Part shown: positions 36,272 through 44,812 of the stretch, one piece after another | Numbering within the stretch: position 1 is the first letter of the stretch | Layout: each line of letters opens with the position of its first letter | From: Streptomyces griseoluteus | Lineage (GTDB): Bacteria > Actinomycetota > Actinomycetes > Streptomycetales > Streptomycetaceae | Length of the DNA: 64,000 nucleotides | Assembly: GCA_000717735.1 (NCBI GenBank) | Contig: JOBE01000007.1 | Coordinates: 62,001 to 126,000, forward strand | Direction: 5' to 3' | Position numbers and translations under genes: made by a program | The notes under the pieces: generated by a model | What the model saw: the letters and a program-made list of their open reading frames with translations, nothing else | What the model was told of the DNA's origin: nothing | The model's database searches: none

Positions 36272-36994
36272 TCACGGCCGGAACGCGCGGATGACCACGA
36301 GCTCCTCCACGCGCGTGCCGGGAGCGGTCAGCCCCCGGGCCGCGAACCAGCCCGCTCGCGCGGACATCACCGGCCCGAACGCCTGGGTACGACGCTCCAC
36401 CACCCTGGCGGCCAATCCGCGCCGTCCGAGGGCCTCCAGGGTGGCGTCGACACCCGCGAGCGACGACTGGACGAGCAGTAGGACCCCGGAGGACGTGAGC
36501 AGCCGGGGAGCGCGGGCACAGACCCGGTCGAGCAGCAGCCGGCCGTCGGTTCCGGCGTCCCAGCTCCTGCGCGCGCCACGGACCGGCGCCGCCGCGTCCT
36601 CGCTCGGCACGTACGGCGGGTTGACCGTGACCAGGTCGAAGCGCTCGTCCGGCACCGGCGCGTCCAGATCGCCGCGCAGCACCCGGATCCGGCAGCGGTG
36701 CACCAGGGCGTTGAACCGTGCGGCGGCGGTCGCCGTACGCGAGATGTCGACGGCGGTGGCCCGCGCGCCGCGCCGGGCGGCGACGACCGCCAGGACACCG
36801 GTGCCGGTGCACAGGTCGAGCGTGCGCGCACCAGGCGGCAGCTCCTCGCGCCGTACGGTGGCCGCGAGCAGGCCGGTGTCCGTCTGGGGCGCGTACACCC
36901 CGGGAAGGCGGTACACCCGGGGGACGCACGGGCCGCCCGTGCTCCGGTCCTCCGCCGCCGGCCGTTCCCCGGCATCCGTCGTCAGGTTCTTCAT
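36272..36994 (-). CDS. HemK/PrmC-like class I methyltransferase
   Basis: A 240-residue SAM-dependent methyltransferase. The SAM motif I is LDLCTGTGVLAVVAARRG, the acidic loop VDIS follows, and NPPY (VTVNPPYVPSEDA) is the signature of enzymes that methylate amide or ring nitrogens, such as HemK/Mtq2. It lacks the N-terminal domain of PrmC, as do Mtq2-like proteins. It is first in an operon with the CDGSH and diiron proteins, 65 bases away. Target unknown. Confidence 0.85.
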   Translation of the reverse strand: MKNLTTDAGERPAAEDRSTGGPCVPRVYRLPGVYAPQTDTGLLAATVRREELPPGARTLDLCTGTGVLAVVAARRGARATAVDISRTATAAARFNALVHRCRIRVLRGDLDAPVPDERFDLVTVNPPYVPSEDAAAPVRGARRSWDAGTDGRLLLDRVCARAPRLLTSSGVLLLVQSSLAGVDATLEALGRRGLAARVVERRTQAFGPVMSARAGWFAARGLTAPGTRVEELVVIRAFRP

Positions 36995-37196
36995 CTCACA
37001 CCCCTCACTGTCGGCGCGCGACTACCCGTGACCTGCTCCGGCATGCGGGCTCCCGGAGCCCACACCCCGAACCGGGCGGCGACGCACGAACTGCCGCCCT
37101 TGTCCGGCGTCGAAGCGGGTAGGGGCGTCACGAGAGAGACGGGGAGCCGCGGCAGGAGAGAGAACCGCGGCACCGCACGGAGGAGGAGGCCCGGAG

Positions 37197-37382
37197 ATGA
37201 GCGCGAACGCCGAGGGCCGCACGGTGAGGCAGCGCCACGAGCTCACCGACGACGAGTTCCACACCCTGATGAGGGAGGCGCGCGCCGAGGCGCGCAGGCT
37301 GTTCCTGGGCAGACCGCCCCGGGGCGAAGCCGACTTCGCCCTGCGCACCCAGCACGCCGAGTTCGGCGCCGCCGCCCACTGA
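37197..37382 (+). CDS. Small conserved-looking hypothetical protein (61 aa)
   Basis: A 61-residue, highly charged protein (QRHELTDDEFHTLMREARAEARRLFLGRPPRGEADFALR), with one predicted amphipathic helix in the middle. A strong GGAGGAGG ribosome site precedes the ATG. It is the first of a plus-strand run that includes the HAD phosphatase 57 bases on. No domain recognised. Confidence 0.65.
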   Translation: MSANAEGRTVRQRHELTDDEFHTLMREARAEARRLFLGRPPRGEADFALRTQHAEFGAAAH

Positions 37383-37438
37383 CCGACAGCGGGGGTCCGG
37401 CGGACCACCGACACCCATCCCGGAGGGGAGCCCCGGAC

Positions 37439-38140
37439 ATGGACCGCGCCGCGTTGTTCGACGTCGACGGAACCCTGGTCGACTCCAACCCGCTGCACGT
37501 CGTCGCCTGGTGGGAGGCCCTGCGCCAGAGCGGACACACCGTGCCCACCCGTGCCGTTCACCACGCGATCGGCCTTCCGGGCGAGGACCTCCTGGAGCAC
37601 CTGCTCGGCCCCGACCGCGACCGGTCGGGGGACGACCGCCTCAGCGGCGCCCACGACGCCCTGTACGGCACCTGGTTCGAACGGCTCCAGGCCTTCGACG
37701 GCGCGGCGGACCTGCTGCGGGCCCTCGCGCGGCGCGGCTGGAAGGTCGTCCTGGTGACCTCGGCGAAGGACCGGGAGCTGGAGGCGCTGCGCGCGGCCGT
37801 GGACGCCGACGACGCGATCACGGCCGCCGCCACTTCCGACGACGTCGAGGAGGGCAAGCCCGCACCGGACCCGATCGAGCACGCGCTCTCCCTGGTGGAC
37901 GTGACCCCGGACCGGGCCGTCTTCGTCGGCGACAGCGTCTGGGACATGAAGGCCGCGCGCCGCGCCGGCCTCGCCACCGTCGGCCTGCTCTGCGGCGGCA
38001 TCCCCCGGGCGGACCTGACGGAGGCGGGCGCCGAAGCCGTGTACGACGACGTGGCCGGTCTCCTCGACGGACTGGACACGGGCCCGTTCTCCACCGGACC
38101 GGGGGAGCAGGGGCGTACGGGAACCACCGGACGCAGGTGA
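37439..38140 (+). CDS. HAD-family phosphatase (phosphoglycolate phosphatase-like)
   Basis: A 233-residue HAD hydrolase. Motif I is DVDGTLVDSN (nucleophile Asp), motif II VTSA, motif III the Lys in EEGKPAPDP, and motif IV VFVGDSVWDM. The cap is of the helical C1 type. It would remove phosphate from a small sugar or acid phosphate. It has GGAGGGGAG in front and sits in a run with the small ORF and the Rieske oxidoreductase. Confidence 0.9.
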   Translation: MDRAALFDVDGTLVDSNPLHVVAWWEALRQSGHTVPTRAVHHAIGLPGEDLLEHLLGPDRDRSGDDRLSGAHDALYGTWFERLQAFDGAADLLRALARRGWKVVLVTSAKDRELEALRAAVDADDAITAAATSDDVEEGKPAPDPIEHALSLVDVTPDRAVFVGDSVWDMKAARRAGLATVGLLCGGIPRADLTEAGAEAVYDDVAGLLDGLDTGPFSTGPGEQGRTGTTGRR

Positions 38141-38198
38141 CTGCGAAGCGGCGCCTCCGGGTAGTCGCCGGAGCGCCCGTCCGCCGAGAGGAGCCATC

Positions 38199-39602
38199 AT
38201 GCGCCCGGACAGCTCGTACTGGATGGAGTCCGCACCACCACCCGGCAGCGCGTACCCGCCGCTGGATCGCGACCTGCGCGCCGACGTCGTCGTGGTGGGG
38301 GCCGGGATCGCCGGGCTCTGCACCGCGCGCGAGCTGGCCCGCGCCGGCCGCGAGGTGACGGTGCTCGAAGCCGGCCGGATCGCCGCCGGGGTCACCGGAC
38401 ACACCACCGGCAAGCTGACGTCCCTGCACGGCCTGTGCTACGAACGCCTCCGCCACCGCCAGGGCGCCGGGGCGGCGACCCTGTACGCCGACGCCCAGCA
38501 GGACGCCCTCGGCGACGTCACGCGGCTCTGCGCGGAGCTGGGCGTCGACGCGGAGATCGAACACCGGCCCGCCTACACCTACGCCCTCGACGAGGAGGGC
38601 GCGGCCAAGGTCAGGACGGAGGCGGCGGCCGCCGCGGCGGCCGGACTGCCGGCCACCGCCGTGACCGACACGGGGCTTCCGTACCCCGTCGCCGCGGCCG
38701 TCCGGGTGGAGGACCAACTGCAGTTCCATCCGCGCCGGTTCCTGCTCGGTGTCGTGAACGACCTCGTCGCGCACGGCGGCCGCGTCCACGAGGGCACCCG
38801 CGTCACCGACCTGCACGAAGGCACGGACTGCCGGCTCACGGTGGAGGGCGGGCACACGGTCCACGCCGCTGACGTCGTCCTCGCCACCCACTTCCCGCTC
38901 CGCTGCCACACCACCCTGCTGATGCGGCTCTCGCTCCGCCGCGAGCTGGTCGTCGCCGCCCCCGTCGAGGAGCGCCATGTCCCGTACGGGATGTACCTGA
39001 CCCCCGAGCAGGGCACCCGGTCGGTGCGCAGCGCCCCCCTGGACGGGGGCAGACGGCTGCTGATCGTCGCGGGCGAGGCGTTCGAGCCGGGGAGCGGGGG
39101 CGTACGCGAGCGGTACGAGCGCCTGGAGGCATGGGCTCGCGAGCGTTTTCCGGGCTTCGCCGAGGCGCCGGCCGTCCAGCGCTGGGCGGCGCAGGACGTC
39201 CACACGGCCGACGGGCTGCCCTGCATCGGCCACGAGCACCCCGACACCGAGCACGTCTACGTCGCCACCGGCTTCGGCGGCTGGGGGCTCAGCAACGGCG
39301 TCGCCGCGGCCCGGCTGCTCACCGCGCATCTGACGGGCGCGCCACGCCCGGCCTGGACGGAACTCGTCGACCCGCGCCGGAGGCTGCCCGCCCGCGAGGT
39401 CCCGGGGGTCGCCGGGCACCAGGCCGGCGTGGCGCGCCACTTCGTGGCCGGCCTGCGGACCGGCCGGCGCTGCACGCACATGGGGTGCGAGCTGGGCTTC
39501 AACGACGCGGAGCAGACGTGGGAGTGCCCCTGCCACGGCTCGCGCTTCGCAGCCGACGGATCCGTGCTCCAGGGCCCGGCGACCAGCCCGCTGGAGAGCT
39601 GA
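38199..39602 (+). CDS. DAO-type FAD oxidoreductase with C-terminal Rieske domain
   Basis: A 467-residue fusion. The N-terminal glycine-oxidase-like FAD domain shows VVVVGAGIAGLCTARELARAG and ends with VYVATGFGGWGLSNGVAAARLL. The last 80 residues are a Rieske domain with both ligand pairs, CTHMGC and CPCHGSRF, so the [2Fe-2S] cluster should form. This architecture is common in bacteria but unassigned; it probably oxidises an amine or passes electrons. It follows the HAD gene by 58 bases. Confidence 0.9.
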   Translation: MRPDSSYWMESAPPPGSAYPPLDRDLRADVVVVGAGIAGLCTARELARAGREVTVLEAGRIAAGVTGHTTGKLTSLHGLCYERLRHRQGAGAATLYADAQQDALGDVTRLCAELGVDAEIEHRPAYTYALDEEGAAKVRTEAAAAAAAGLPATAVTDTGLPYPVAAAVRVEDQLQFHPRRFLLGVVNDLVAHGGRVHEGTRVTDLHEGTDCRLTVEGGHTVHAADVVLATHFPLRCHTTLLMRLSLRRELVVAAPVEERHVPYGMYLTPEQGTRSVRSAPLDGGRRLLIVAGEAFEPGSGGVRERYERLEAWARERFPGFAEAPAVQRWAAQDVHTADGLPCIGHEHPDTEHVYVATGFGGWGLSNGVAAARLLTAHLTGAPRPAWTELVDPRRRLPAREVPGVAGHQAGVARHFVAGLRTGRRCTHMGCELGFNDAEQTWECPCHGSRFAADGSVLQGPATSPLES

Positions 39603-39649
39603 TCGCCGCCGCTCGGACGGATCTTCTCGCGCCGCGCGGGTAGCCGCGG

Positions 39650-39760
39650 ATGCGGTGGGACGGTCCCACGGCACGGCACGGCACGGCACCGCACGGCGGC
39701 ACCGCACGGCGGCACCGCACGGCACCGCACGGCACGGCGGCACGGCACGGTGGGACAGGA
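39650..39760 (+). repeat. Pentanucleotide CACGG/CACCG repeat tract
   Basis: About 100 bases are made almost only of CACGG, CACCG and GGCGG units in tandem. It opens with the palindrome GTGGGACGGTCCCAC and ends with GTGGGAC. It lies between the Rieske oxidoreductase and the BON gene, whose start is 15 bases on. It is non-coding and could vary in length by slippage. Confidence 0.8.
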
Positions 39761-39772
39761 CGGAGGCACGCG

Positions 39773-40024
39773 ATGAACAGCGGAGAGAGCGAGTACCGGA
39801 TCGCCCGGCTGAGGGACCGGCTCGCGCGCGAGGAGGTGGCCGAACTCGGGGTGCGGATCGAGGTGCGCGGCGCGGTCGTCCTCCTGACCGGCACCGTCCC
39901 GACGGCCGACCGCCGGGACGAGATCCTCCGGATCGCCGAGGCGGAGCTGGTCGACTTCCCGGTCCGCGCCGACCTCCAGATCGTCTGCGCGGATCCGCCG
40001 GACCGGGCCGAGGAGTTGCTGTGA
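39773..40024 (+). CDS. BON-like domain protein (83 aa)
   Basis: An 83-residue protein with a single BON-like fold (RIARLRDRLAREEVAELGVRIEVRGAVVLLTGTVPTADRRDEILRIAEAEL). There is no signal peptide, so it would be cytoplasmic, unlike most BON proteins that bind membranes. GGAGG lies 7 bases before the ATG. Its stop overlaps the metallophosphoesterase start by 4 bp (GTGA), a firm operon link. Confidence 0.8.
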   Translation: MNSGESEYRIARLRDRLAREEVAELGVRIEVRGAVVLLTGTVPTADRRDEILRIAEAELVDFPVRADLQIVCADPPDRAEELL

Positions 40025-40869
40025 CCTCCCCCGGACGGCAGAACGGAGCCGTGGCCCGGGTGGCCGCGGTGGGTGACATCCATCTGGGCCCGGACTGCCG
40101 GGGCCTGCTGCGTCCCTCCTTCGAGACCCTGCACGAGAGCGCGGACGTCCTCCTCCTCGCCGGCGACCTCACCCGGCACGGCACGGTCGAGGAGGCGGAG
40201 GTCGTCGCGGACGAGGTACGCGACCTGGGCGTCCCCGTGGTCGCCGTGCTCGGCAACCACGACTACCACTCCGAGCAGGAGTCGGACGTCGCCCGTGTCC
40301 TCACCGACGCGGGGGTCACCGTCCTGGAGGGTGACAGCGTGGTCCTGCCGGTGGCGGGCGGAAAGGTGGGCGTGGCGGGGACGAAGGGGTTCTGCGGCGG
40401 GTTCGCGGGCCGCAGCGCCGGGGAGTTCGGCGAACGCGAGATGAAGGAGTTCGTGCGCACCACGCGCCGGGGCGCCGACGGGCTGCGCCGGGCCCTGGGC
40501 GAGCTGGCCTCCGACGACTGCGGGGCCCGGATCGCCCTGACCCATTTCGCGCCCGTGCCCGACACGCTGGCCGGGGAGCCGGTGGAGATCTACCCCTTCC
40601 TGGGGAGCTATCTCCTCGCGGAGGCCATCGACGAGTCCGGCGCCGACCTCGCCGTGCACGGCCACGCCCATCTGGGCACGGAGCACGGCATGACGGCCGC
40701 CGGCGTCCGCGTCCGCAACGTCGCCCAGCCCGTCATCCGCAGGGCCTTCGCCCTCTACCACCTGCCCCTGGCCCGCCCGGGGGCCGACCGGGACCCGACC
40801 CTGGTCGCACCCGAGAGGGCGGGCTCGGCACGGGGACTCAGCGGTGCGTCGGGTTCACGCGGGGAGTGA
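40021..40869 (+). CDS. Calcineurin-like metallophosphoesterase
   Basis: A 282-residue dinuclear-metal phosphoesterase. Ligand motifs in order: AVGDIHLG, LLLAGDLTRHG, VLGNHDYH, ALTHFAP and VHGHAHLG, all intact. Substrate may be a nucleotide or phosphodiester. GTG at 40021 overlaps the BON stop. The last 10 codons overlap the pirin gene on the other strand. Confidence 0.9.
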   Translation: MTSPGRQNGAVARVAAVGDIHLGPDCRGLLRPSFETLHESADVLLLAGDLTRHGTVEEAEVVADEVRDLGVPVVAVLGNHDYHSEQESDVARVLTDAGVTVLEGDSVVLPVAGGKVGVAGTKGFCGGFAGRSAGEFGEREMKEFVRTTRRGADGLRRALGELASDDCGARIALTHFAPVPDTLAGEPVEIYPFLGSYLLAEAIDESGADLAVHGHAHLGTEHGMTAAGVRVRNVAQPVIRRAFALYHLPLARPGADRDPTLVAPERAGSARGLSGASGSRGE

Positions 40870-41761
40870 TCCTGGCGTTCGGCAGCACGGGCGCGGGAAG
40901 GCGGTCGCCGGGGTAGCCGTCGACGGTCCCGAAGCGGTCGGACGCCGCCTCCCACGCCGCGCGGGCCTCGGCGACGTCCTCGTGGCTGCGGCCGATGAAG
41001 TTCCACCACATGACGATCTGCTCCTGGAACGGGGGACCGCCCAACAGCACCGTACGGGCGGGGCGTTCCGAAGCGTTCGTGAGGGTCAGGCTGTGGCCGC
41101 CGGGGCCGACGTAGGCCAGTTCGGCCGGCTTGAGGGGTGTTCCCTCGACGCGTACGTCGCCCTCGTCGACGAGCAGGCCGTGCTCGAACGCCGGGTCCAC
41201 GGGCAGGGTGACGCTCGCCCCCGCGTCGAGGAGGACTTCGGCGCCGAGGAGGGGCGTGAAGGTCCGCACCGGCGAGGTCTCGCCGGCCAGTGACCCGAGG
41301 AACACCCTGATGTCCGCTCCGTCGACGCGGACGGTCGCCGGCGCGTGGTGCTGGAAGTCGCGGCCGGTGTCGCGGTGTTCCTCGGGGAGCGCCACCCAGA
41401 GCTGCACGCCGTGCAGGCGCGTGGTCCGGCCGGTGGACACCTCCGTGTGGCTGATGCCGTGACCGCTCGTCATGAGGTTGAGTTCTCCGGGCCGTACGAG
41501 CGCGTGGCTGCCCAGGCTGTCGCGGTGCTCGATCTCGCCTTCGAACAGCCAGCTCACGGTCTGCAGGCCGATGTGCGGGTGGGGAGCCACGTCCATGCCG
41601 CCGGTCGTCGCCACCTCGTCGGGGCCGTAGTGGTCGATGAAGCACCACGCCCCGATCAGCGTGCGGGCCCGCTGCGGGAGGGTGCGCCGCACGGTCATGG
41701 CCCGCGGCCCTCCCAGTGGTACGTCCCGCGCGGACAGGACCTCGACCCCGGCACCGTTCAT
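40838..41761 (-). CDS. Pirin family protein
   Basis: A 307-residue two-cupin pirin. The N-terminal metal site motif HPHIGLQTVSWLFEGEIEHRDSLG with the following HGISHTE is complete. Bacterial pirins can act as quercetinases or regulators. ATG at 41761 has AAGGGG 7 bases upstream. It is divergent from the AhpD-like gene across a short AT-rich region; such pirin-carboxymuconolactone decarboxylase pairs are common. Confidence 0.92.
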   Translation of the reverse strand: MNGAGVEVLSARDVPLGGPRAMTVRRTLPQRARTLIGAWCFIDHYGPDEVATTGGMDVAPHPHIGLQTVSWLFEGEIEHRDSLGSHALVRPGELNLMTSGHGISHTEVSTGRTTRLHGVQLWVALPEEHRDTGRDFQHHAPATVRVDGADIRVFLGSLAGETSPVRTFTPLLGAEVLLDAGASVTLPVDPAFEHGLLVDEGDVRVEGTPLKPAELAYVGPGGHSLTLTNASERPARTVLLGGPPFQEQIVMWWNFIGRSHEDVAEARAAWEAASDRFGTVDGYPGDRLPAPVLPNARITPRVNPTHR

Positions 41762-41881
41762 GACCGACCCCTTCGAACCAGGTAGTTTTATCTTCAACAA
41801 TCATGCATCATGAGGACGGCGCCTGTCACGCGGACGGGCCGCGAACGAGCCGCCCGGCAGCGGCCGGTGAAGGAGCGCAAG

Positions 41882-42406
41882 GTGAGCGAGCGAGCGGCGG
41901 ACCACGGGTCCCGGCGGATCTACGTCGACAAGCGGAGCCCCAAGCCCTATCACGCCCTGGTCCAGACGGCCGAAGCGGTCCGCGCCACCGCTGCCGAGGC
42001 GGGCCTCGACCGTCTCCTCGTCGAACTCGTCAACCTCCGCGTCTCCCAGATCAACGGCTGCGCCTCCTGCCTCGACGTGCACACCAGGGCGGCGCTCCGC
42101 GCCGGCGAGACCACCCGGCGCCTGGGCGTCCTCGCCGCCTGGCGCGACACCGAACTCTTCACGCCGCGCGAGCGCGCCGCCCTCGACCTGGCCGAAGCCA
42201 CCACCCACCCCGCGAACGCCCTCCTCCAGGAGAAGGCCTACGAAGTCGCCCGCGAGGCCCTGGACGACGACCAGATCTCCGCGGTGATCTGGGTCGCGGT
42301 CACCATCAACGCGTTCAACCGGGTCTCGATCATGAGCAGGCATCCCGTACGGGAGATCCCGGCCGTACGGAGCCCCGACCGGGAAGGGGCGGGCCCCGCG
42401 GCCTGA
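41882..42406 (+). CDS. Carboxymuconolactone decarboxylase/AhpD-like protein
   Basis: A 174-residue AhpD-fold protein. The redox motif is NGCASCLDVHT (C-x-x-C and the His three residues on), typical of alkylhydroperoxidase-like members. The GTG at 41882 is preferred because AAGGAG lies 8 bases before it; the ATG at 41810 would add 24 basic residues. Divergent from pirin, and likely an oxidative-stress pair. Confidence 0.85.
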   Translation: MSERAADHGSRRIYVDKRSPKPYHALVQTAEAVRATAAEAGLDRLLVELVNLRVSQINGCASCLDVHTRAALRAGETTRRLGVLAAWRDTELFTPRERAALDLAEATTHPANALLQEKAYEVAREALDDDQISAVIWVAVTINAFNRVSIMSRHPVREIPAVRSPDREGAGPAA

Positions 42407-42425
42407 TCCGGGAGGCTCCTCGCCC

Positions 42426-43640
42426 TTACCTGTCCGCGTCCTTGTCGGCCCCGGCTCGCACCGGCCGCCGGAGCAGGTAGATCCCGGCGGAGGCGACCAG
42501 GAGGAGCATGACACCGGTGAACACCAGGCCCGCCCGTTCCAGACCGAGCGGATCGCTCAGCAGGCCGACGCCGATCACCGGGACCGAGATGCCCGTGTAG
42601 GCCACCACGAACAGCGTCGAGATCACCGCCGCACGCCGGTCCACCGGTGTCGCCCCCGCGACGGCGGACAGCGCCGCGCGGAACGCGAGGCCCTGTCCCG
42701 CTCCGCCGACCACGGCGGACAGCACGACGAGGACGAGCAGATCGGTCGCGAGCGCCCCCGCCAGGAGGGCGAGACCGGCGAAGAGCACGGCGCAGCCCAG
42801 CGGCAGGGACCGCGCCACTCCGACCTTGCCGACGGCGAGCTGTCCCGCGGTCGACGCGAAGAAGGCGAGCGCGACGACCAGTCCGGTCACGGCGTGGTTG
42901 TCCACGTGCAGGAACCGGGCGAGGAAGGCGGGGCTGATCGAGGTGAACACCCCGAACAGGGCGAAGCCCACGAAGGACGCGATCGCCGCCGGCACGAACA
43001 CCGGGCGGACCTGGGAGGGCAGCGCGGGCCGCTGCGGCCGTACGGCGGTCAGCGGCCGGCGCTCCCGCACGGTCTCCGGCAGCCGCAGGAGGACGACGGC
43101 CGCCAGGGCGGTCAGGACGAGGTGTACGGCGAAGGGGAGCAGCAGCGGCTCGGGGGCGTACTCCGCGAGCAGACCGGCGAGCAGCGGGCCGCACCCGAGC
43201 CCGCCCATGTTGGCGGCCGTCGCCACGAGCGTCGCCCGGGACTCGCCGCCCGGCGGGGCGAGGTCCATGACGTACGCGGTGGCGGCGCCCGTGAACAGGC
43301 CGGCCGAGAACCCCGAGAGGAGCCGGCCCGCGTACAGCCAGCCGAGGCCGTCGGCGCACAGGAAGCAGACGGCGCTCGCCGCCGCGAACCCGAGGCCCCA
43401 CAGCAGCGCCGGCCGTCTGCCGACCGTGTCCGACGCGTCGCCCGCGAGGAGCAGCACCCCGATGACCCCGAAGGCGTACACGGCGTACACGACGGTCACC
43501 GTCAGCTCGGAGAAGCCGAACTCCTCCTGGTAGAGCGGGTAGAGCGGGGTCGGCAGCGTGGTGCCGGTCATCCCGACGACGAACACGGCCCCGGCGAGCA
43601 GACACCGGAGCCACCCCTGACGATCACCGACACCGACCAT
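42426..43640 (-). CDS. MFS transporter (drug-efflux type)
   Basis: A 404-residue major facilitator with 12 predicted membrane helices. The DHA-type loop GDASDTVGRRPALLWGLG lies between helices 2 and 3, and helix 1 ends with GTTLPTPLYPLYQ. Start ATG at 43640. It is divergent from the thioredoxin-reductase-like gene, and one copy of the repeated XRE-type element lies between them, so it may also belong to that regulon. Exported compound unknown. Confidence 0.85.
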   Translation of the reverse strand: MVGVGDRQGWLRCLLAGAVFVVGMTGTTLPTPLYPLYQEEFGFSELTVTVVYAVYAFGVIGVLLLAGDASDTVGRRPALLWGLGFAAASAVCFLCADGLGWLYAGRLLSGFSAGLFTGAATAYVMDLAPPGGESRATLVATAANMGGLGCGPLLAGLLAEYAPEPLLLPFAVHLVLTALAAVVLLRLPETVRERRPLTAVRPQRPALPSQVRPVFVPAAIASFVGFALFGVFTSISPAFLARFLHVDNHAVTGLVVALAFFASTAGQLAVGKVGVARSLPLGCAVLFAGLALLAGALATDLLVLVVLSAVVGGAGQGLAFRAALSAVAGATPVDRRAAVISTLFVVAYTGISVPVIGVGLLSDPLGLERAGLVFTGVMLLLVASAGIYLLRRPVRAGADKDADR

Positions 43641-43688
43641 GGCGCCGACGGTATCCCCGCCGGAGGGCCGCAGCGGGCCTCCCACCGG

Positions 43689-43722
43689 CCGTGTCCCGGA
43701 AACGGCAACAAAGATTGCCCGG
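43689..43722 (+). promoter_or_regulatory. Repeated cluster element, copy A (upstream of dithiol oxidase)
   Basis: GTCCCGGAAACGG followed by CAACAAAGATTGCCCGG aligns base by base with three other copies (near 45460, 57710 and 60335). The core is the imperfect inverted repeat GGCAACA/ATTGCC (43704-43719). It ends about 41 bases before the oxidase start. Confidence 0.65.
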
Positions 43723-43762
43723 GTGTGCCGCGCCCCGCACCCTGACGGCGGAGGTGATCGCC

Positions 43763-44770
43763 ATGACCGGCGCCAACAACACCACGACCACCACGGACAC
43801 CACGGACTCCCGGGGTGCGTACGACGTCATCGTGATAGGCGGCGGGGCGGGCGGGCTGAACGCCGCGCTCGTGCTCGCCCGGGCCCGTCGCACCGTAGCC
43901 GTCGTCGACGCCGGGGAGCCCCGCAACGCTCCCTCGGCCCACATGCACAGCTTCCTCTCCCGTGACGGTGTCCCCCCGCTCACCGTCCTCGAGGTCGGCC
44001 GCGCGGAGATCGCGCGCTACGGCGCCGTCCGGATCGACGGCCGGGTGGAACAGGTGGAGCCCGCCGGGACCGGCGGGTACCTGGTGCGCCTGGACGGAGG
44101 CGCGACGCTGGACGCCCGGCACGTCGTGCTCGCCACGGGGCTGCACGACGAACTGCCCGACATCCCGGGCGTGCGCGCGATGTGGGGACAGGACGTGCAC
44201 TTCTGCCCGTACTGCCACGGCTACGAGGTCCGCGACCAGCCGATCGTCGTCCTCGGGGTCCACCCCGCATCGCCGGGCCAGGCCCTGCTGCTGCGCCAGT
44301 GGTCGAGCCGCGTCACCTACGTCCCGCACGACCGGCCGCTCACCGAGGAGGAGCGGGAGCGCATGGACGCGCGGGGCGTCGAGGTGGCCGAGGGGACGGT
44401 GTCCGCCCTGCTCGCCAAGGACGGCCGGCTCCACACCGTGGAGCTCGCCGACGGGCGGTCGCTGGAGTGCGCCGGGGTGTTCCTCTTCCCGAGGATGACC
44501 CCGAACGACGGGGCGTTCGCCGGACTCGGCTGCGAGAAGGACGAGCAGGGCTGGCTGGTCACCGACCGGGCGGGCCGCACCAGCCGCCCCGGCCTGTGGG
44601 CCGTCGGCAACGTGATCGACCCGCGCGCCCAGGCCGTCACGGCGGCCGGCATGGGAGCCGCGGCCGCCTTCGCCCTCAACCACGACCTGGTGGACGAGGA
44701 GATCGAGCGCGACCTCGCCGCGCACCGGGCCGCCGGCCGGCCGGCGGCGGCCCCCGTCGCCGCGACCTGA
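43763..44770 (+). CDS. hlmI: Thioredoxin-reductase-like dithiol oxidase (HlmI-like)
   Basis: A 335-residue flavoprotein of the thioredoxin reductase fold: FAD motif VIVIGGGAGGLNAALVLARARR, redox-active VHFCPYCHGYEVRDQPI (C-x-x-C) and the C-terminal GLWAVGNVIDPRAQAVTAAGMG. HlmI and GliT, enzymes of this fold, close the disulfide of holomycin and gliotoxin and protect the producer. General stress paralogues with the same CPYCHGYE motif also exist, so motif alone does not decide. The shared upstream element with the cluster exporter and methyltransferase supports the HlmI role. The N-terminus has a Thr-rich tail. Confidence 0.8.
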   Translation: MTGANNTTTTTDTTDSRGAYDVIVIGGGAGGLNAALVLARARRTVAVVDAGEPRNAPSAHMHSFLSRDGVPPLTVLEVGRAEIARYGAVRIDGRVEQVEPAGTGGYLVRLDGGATLDARHVVLATGLHDELPDIPGVRAMWGQDVHFCPYCHGYEVRDQPIVVLGVHPASPGQALLLRQWSSRVTYVPHDRPLTEEERERMDARGVEVAEGTVSALLAKDGRLHTVELADGRSLECAGVFLFPRMTPNDGAFAGLGCEKDEQGWLVTDRAGRTSRPGLWAVGNVIDPRAQAVTAAGMGAAAAFALNHDLVDEEIERDLAAHRAAGRPAAAPVAAT

Positions 44771-44812
44771 GCGACCGCGCCCCCGCTGCCGCAGCGCGCG
44801 CCCGCCCCCGGC

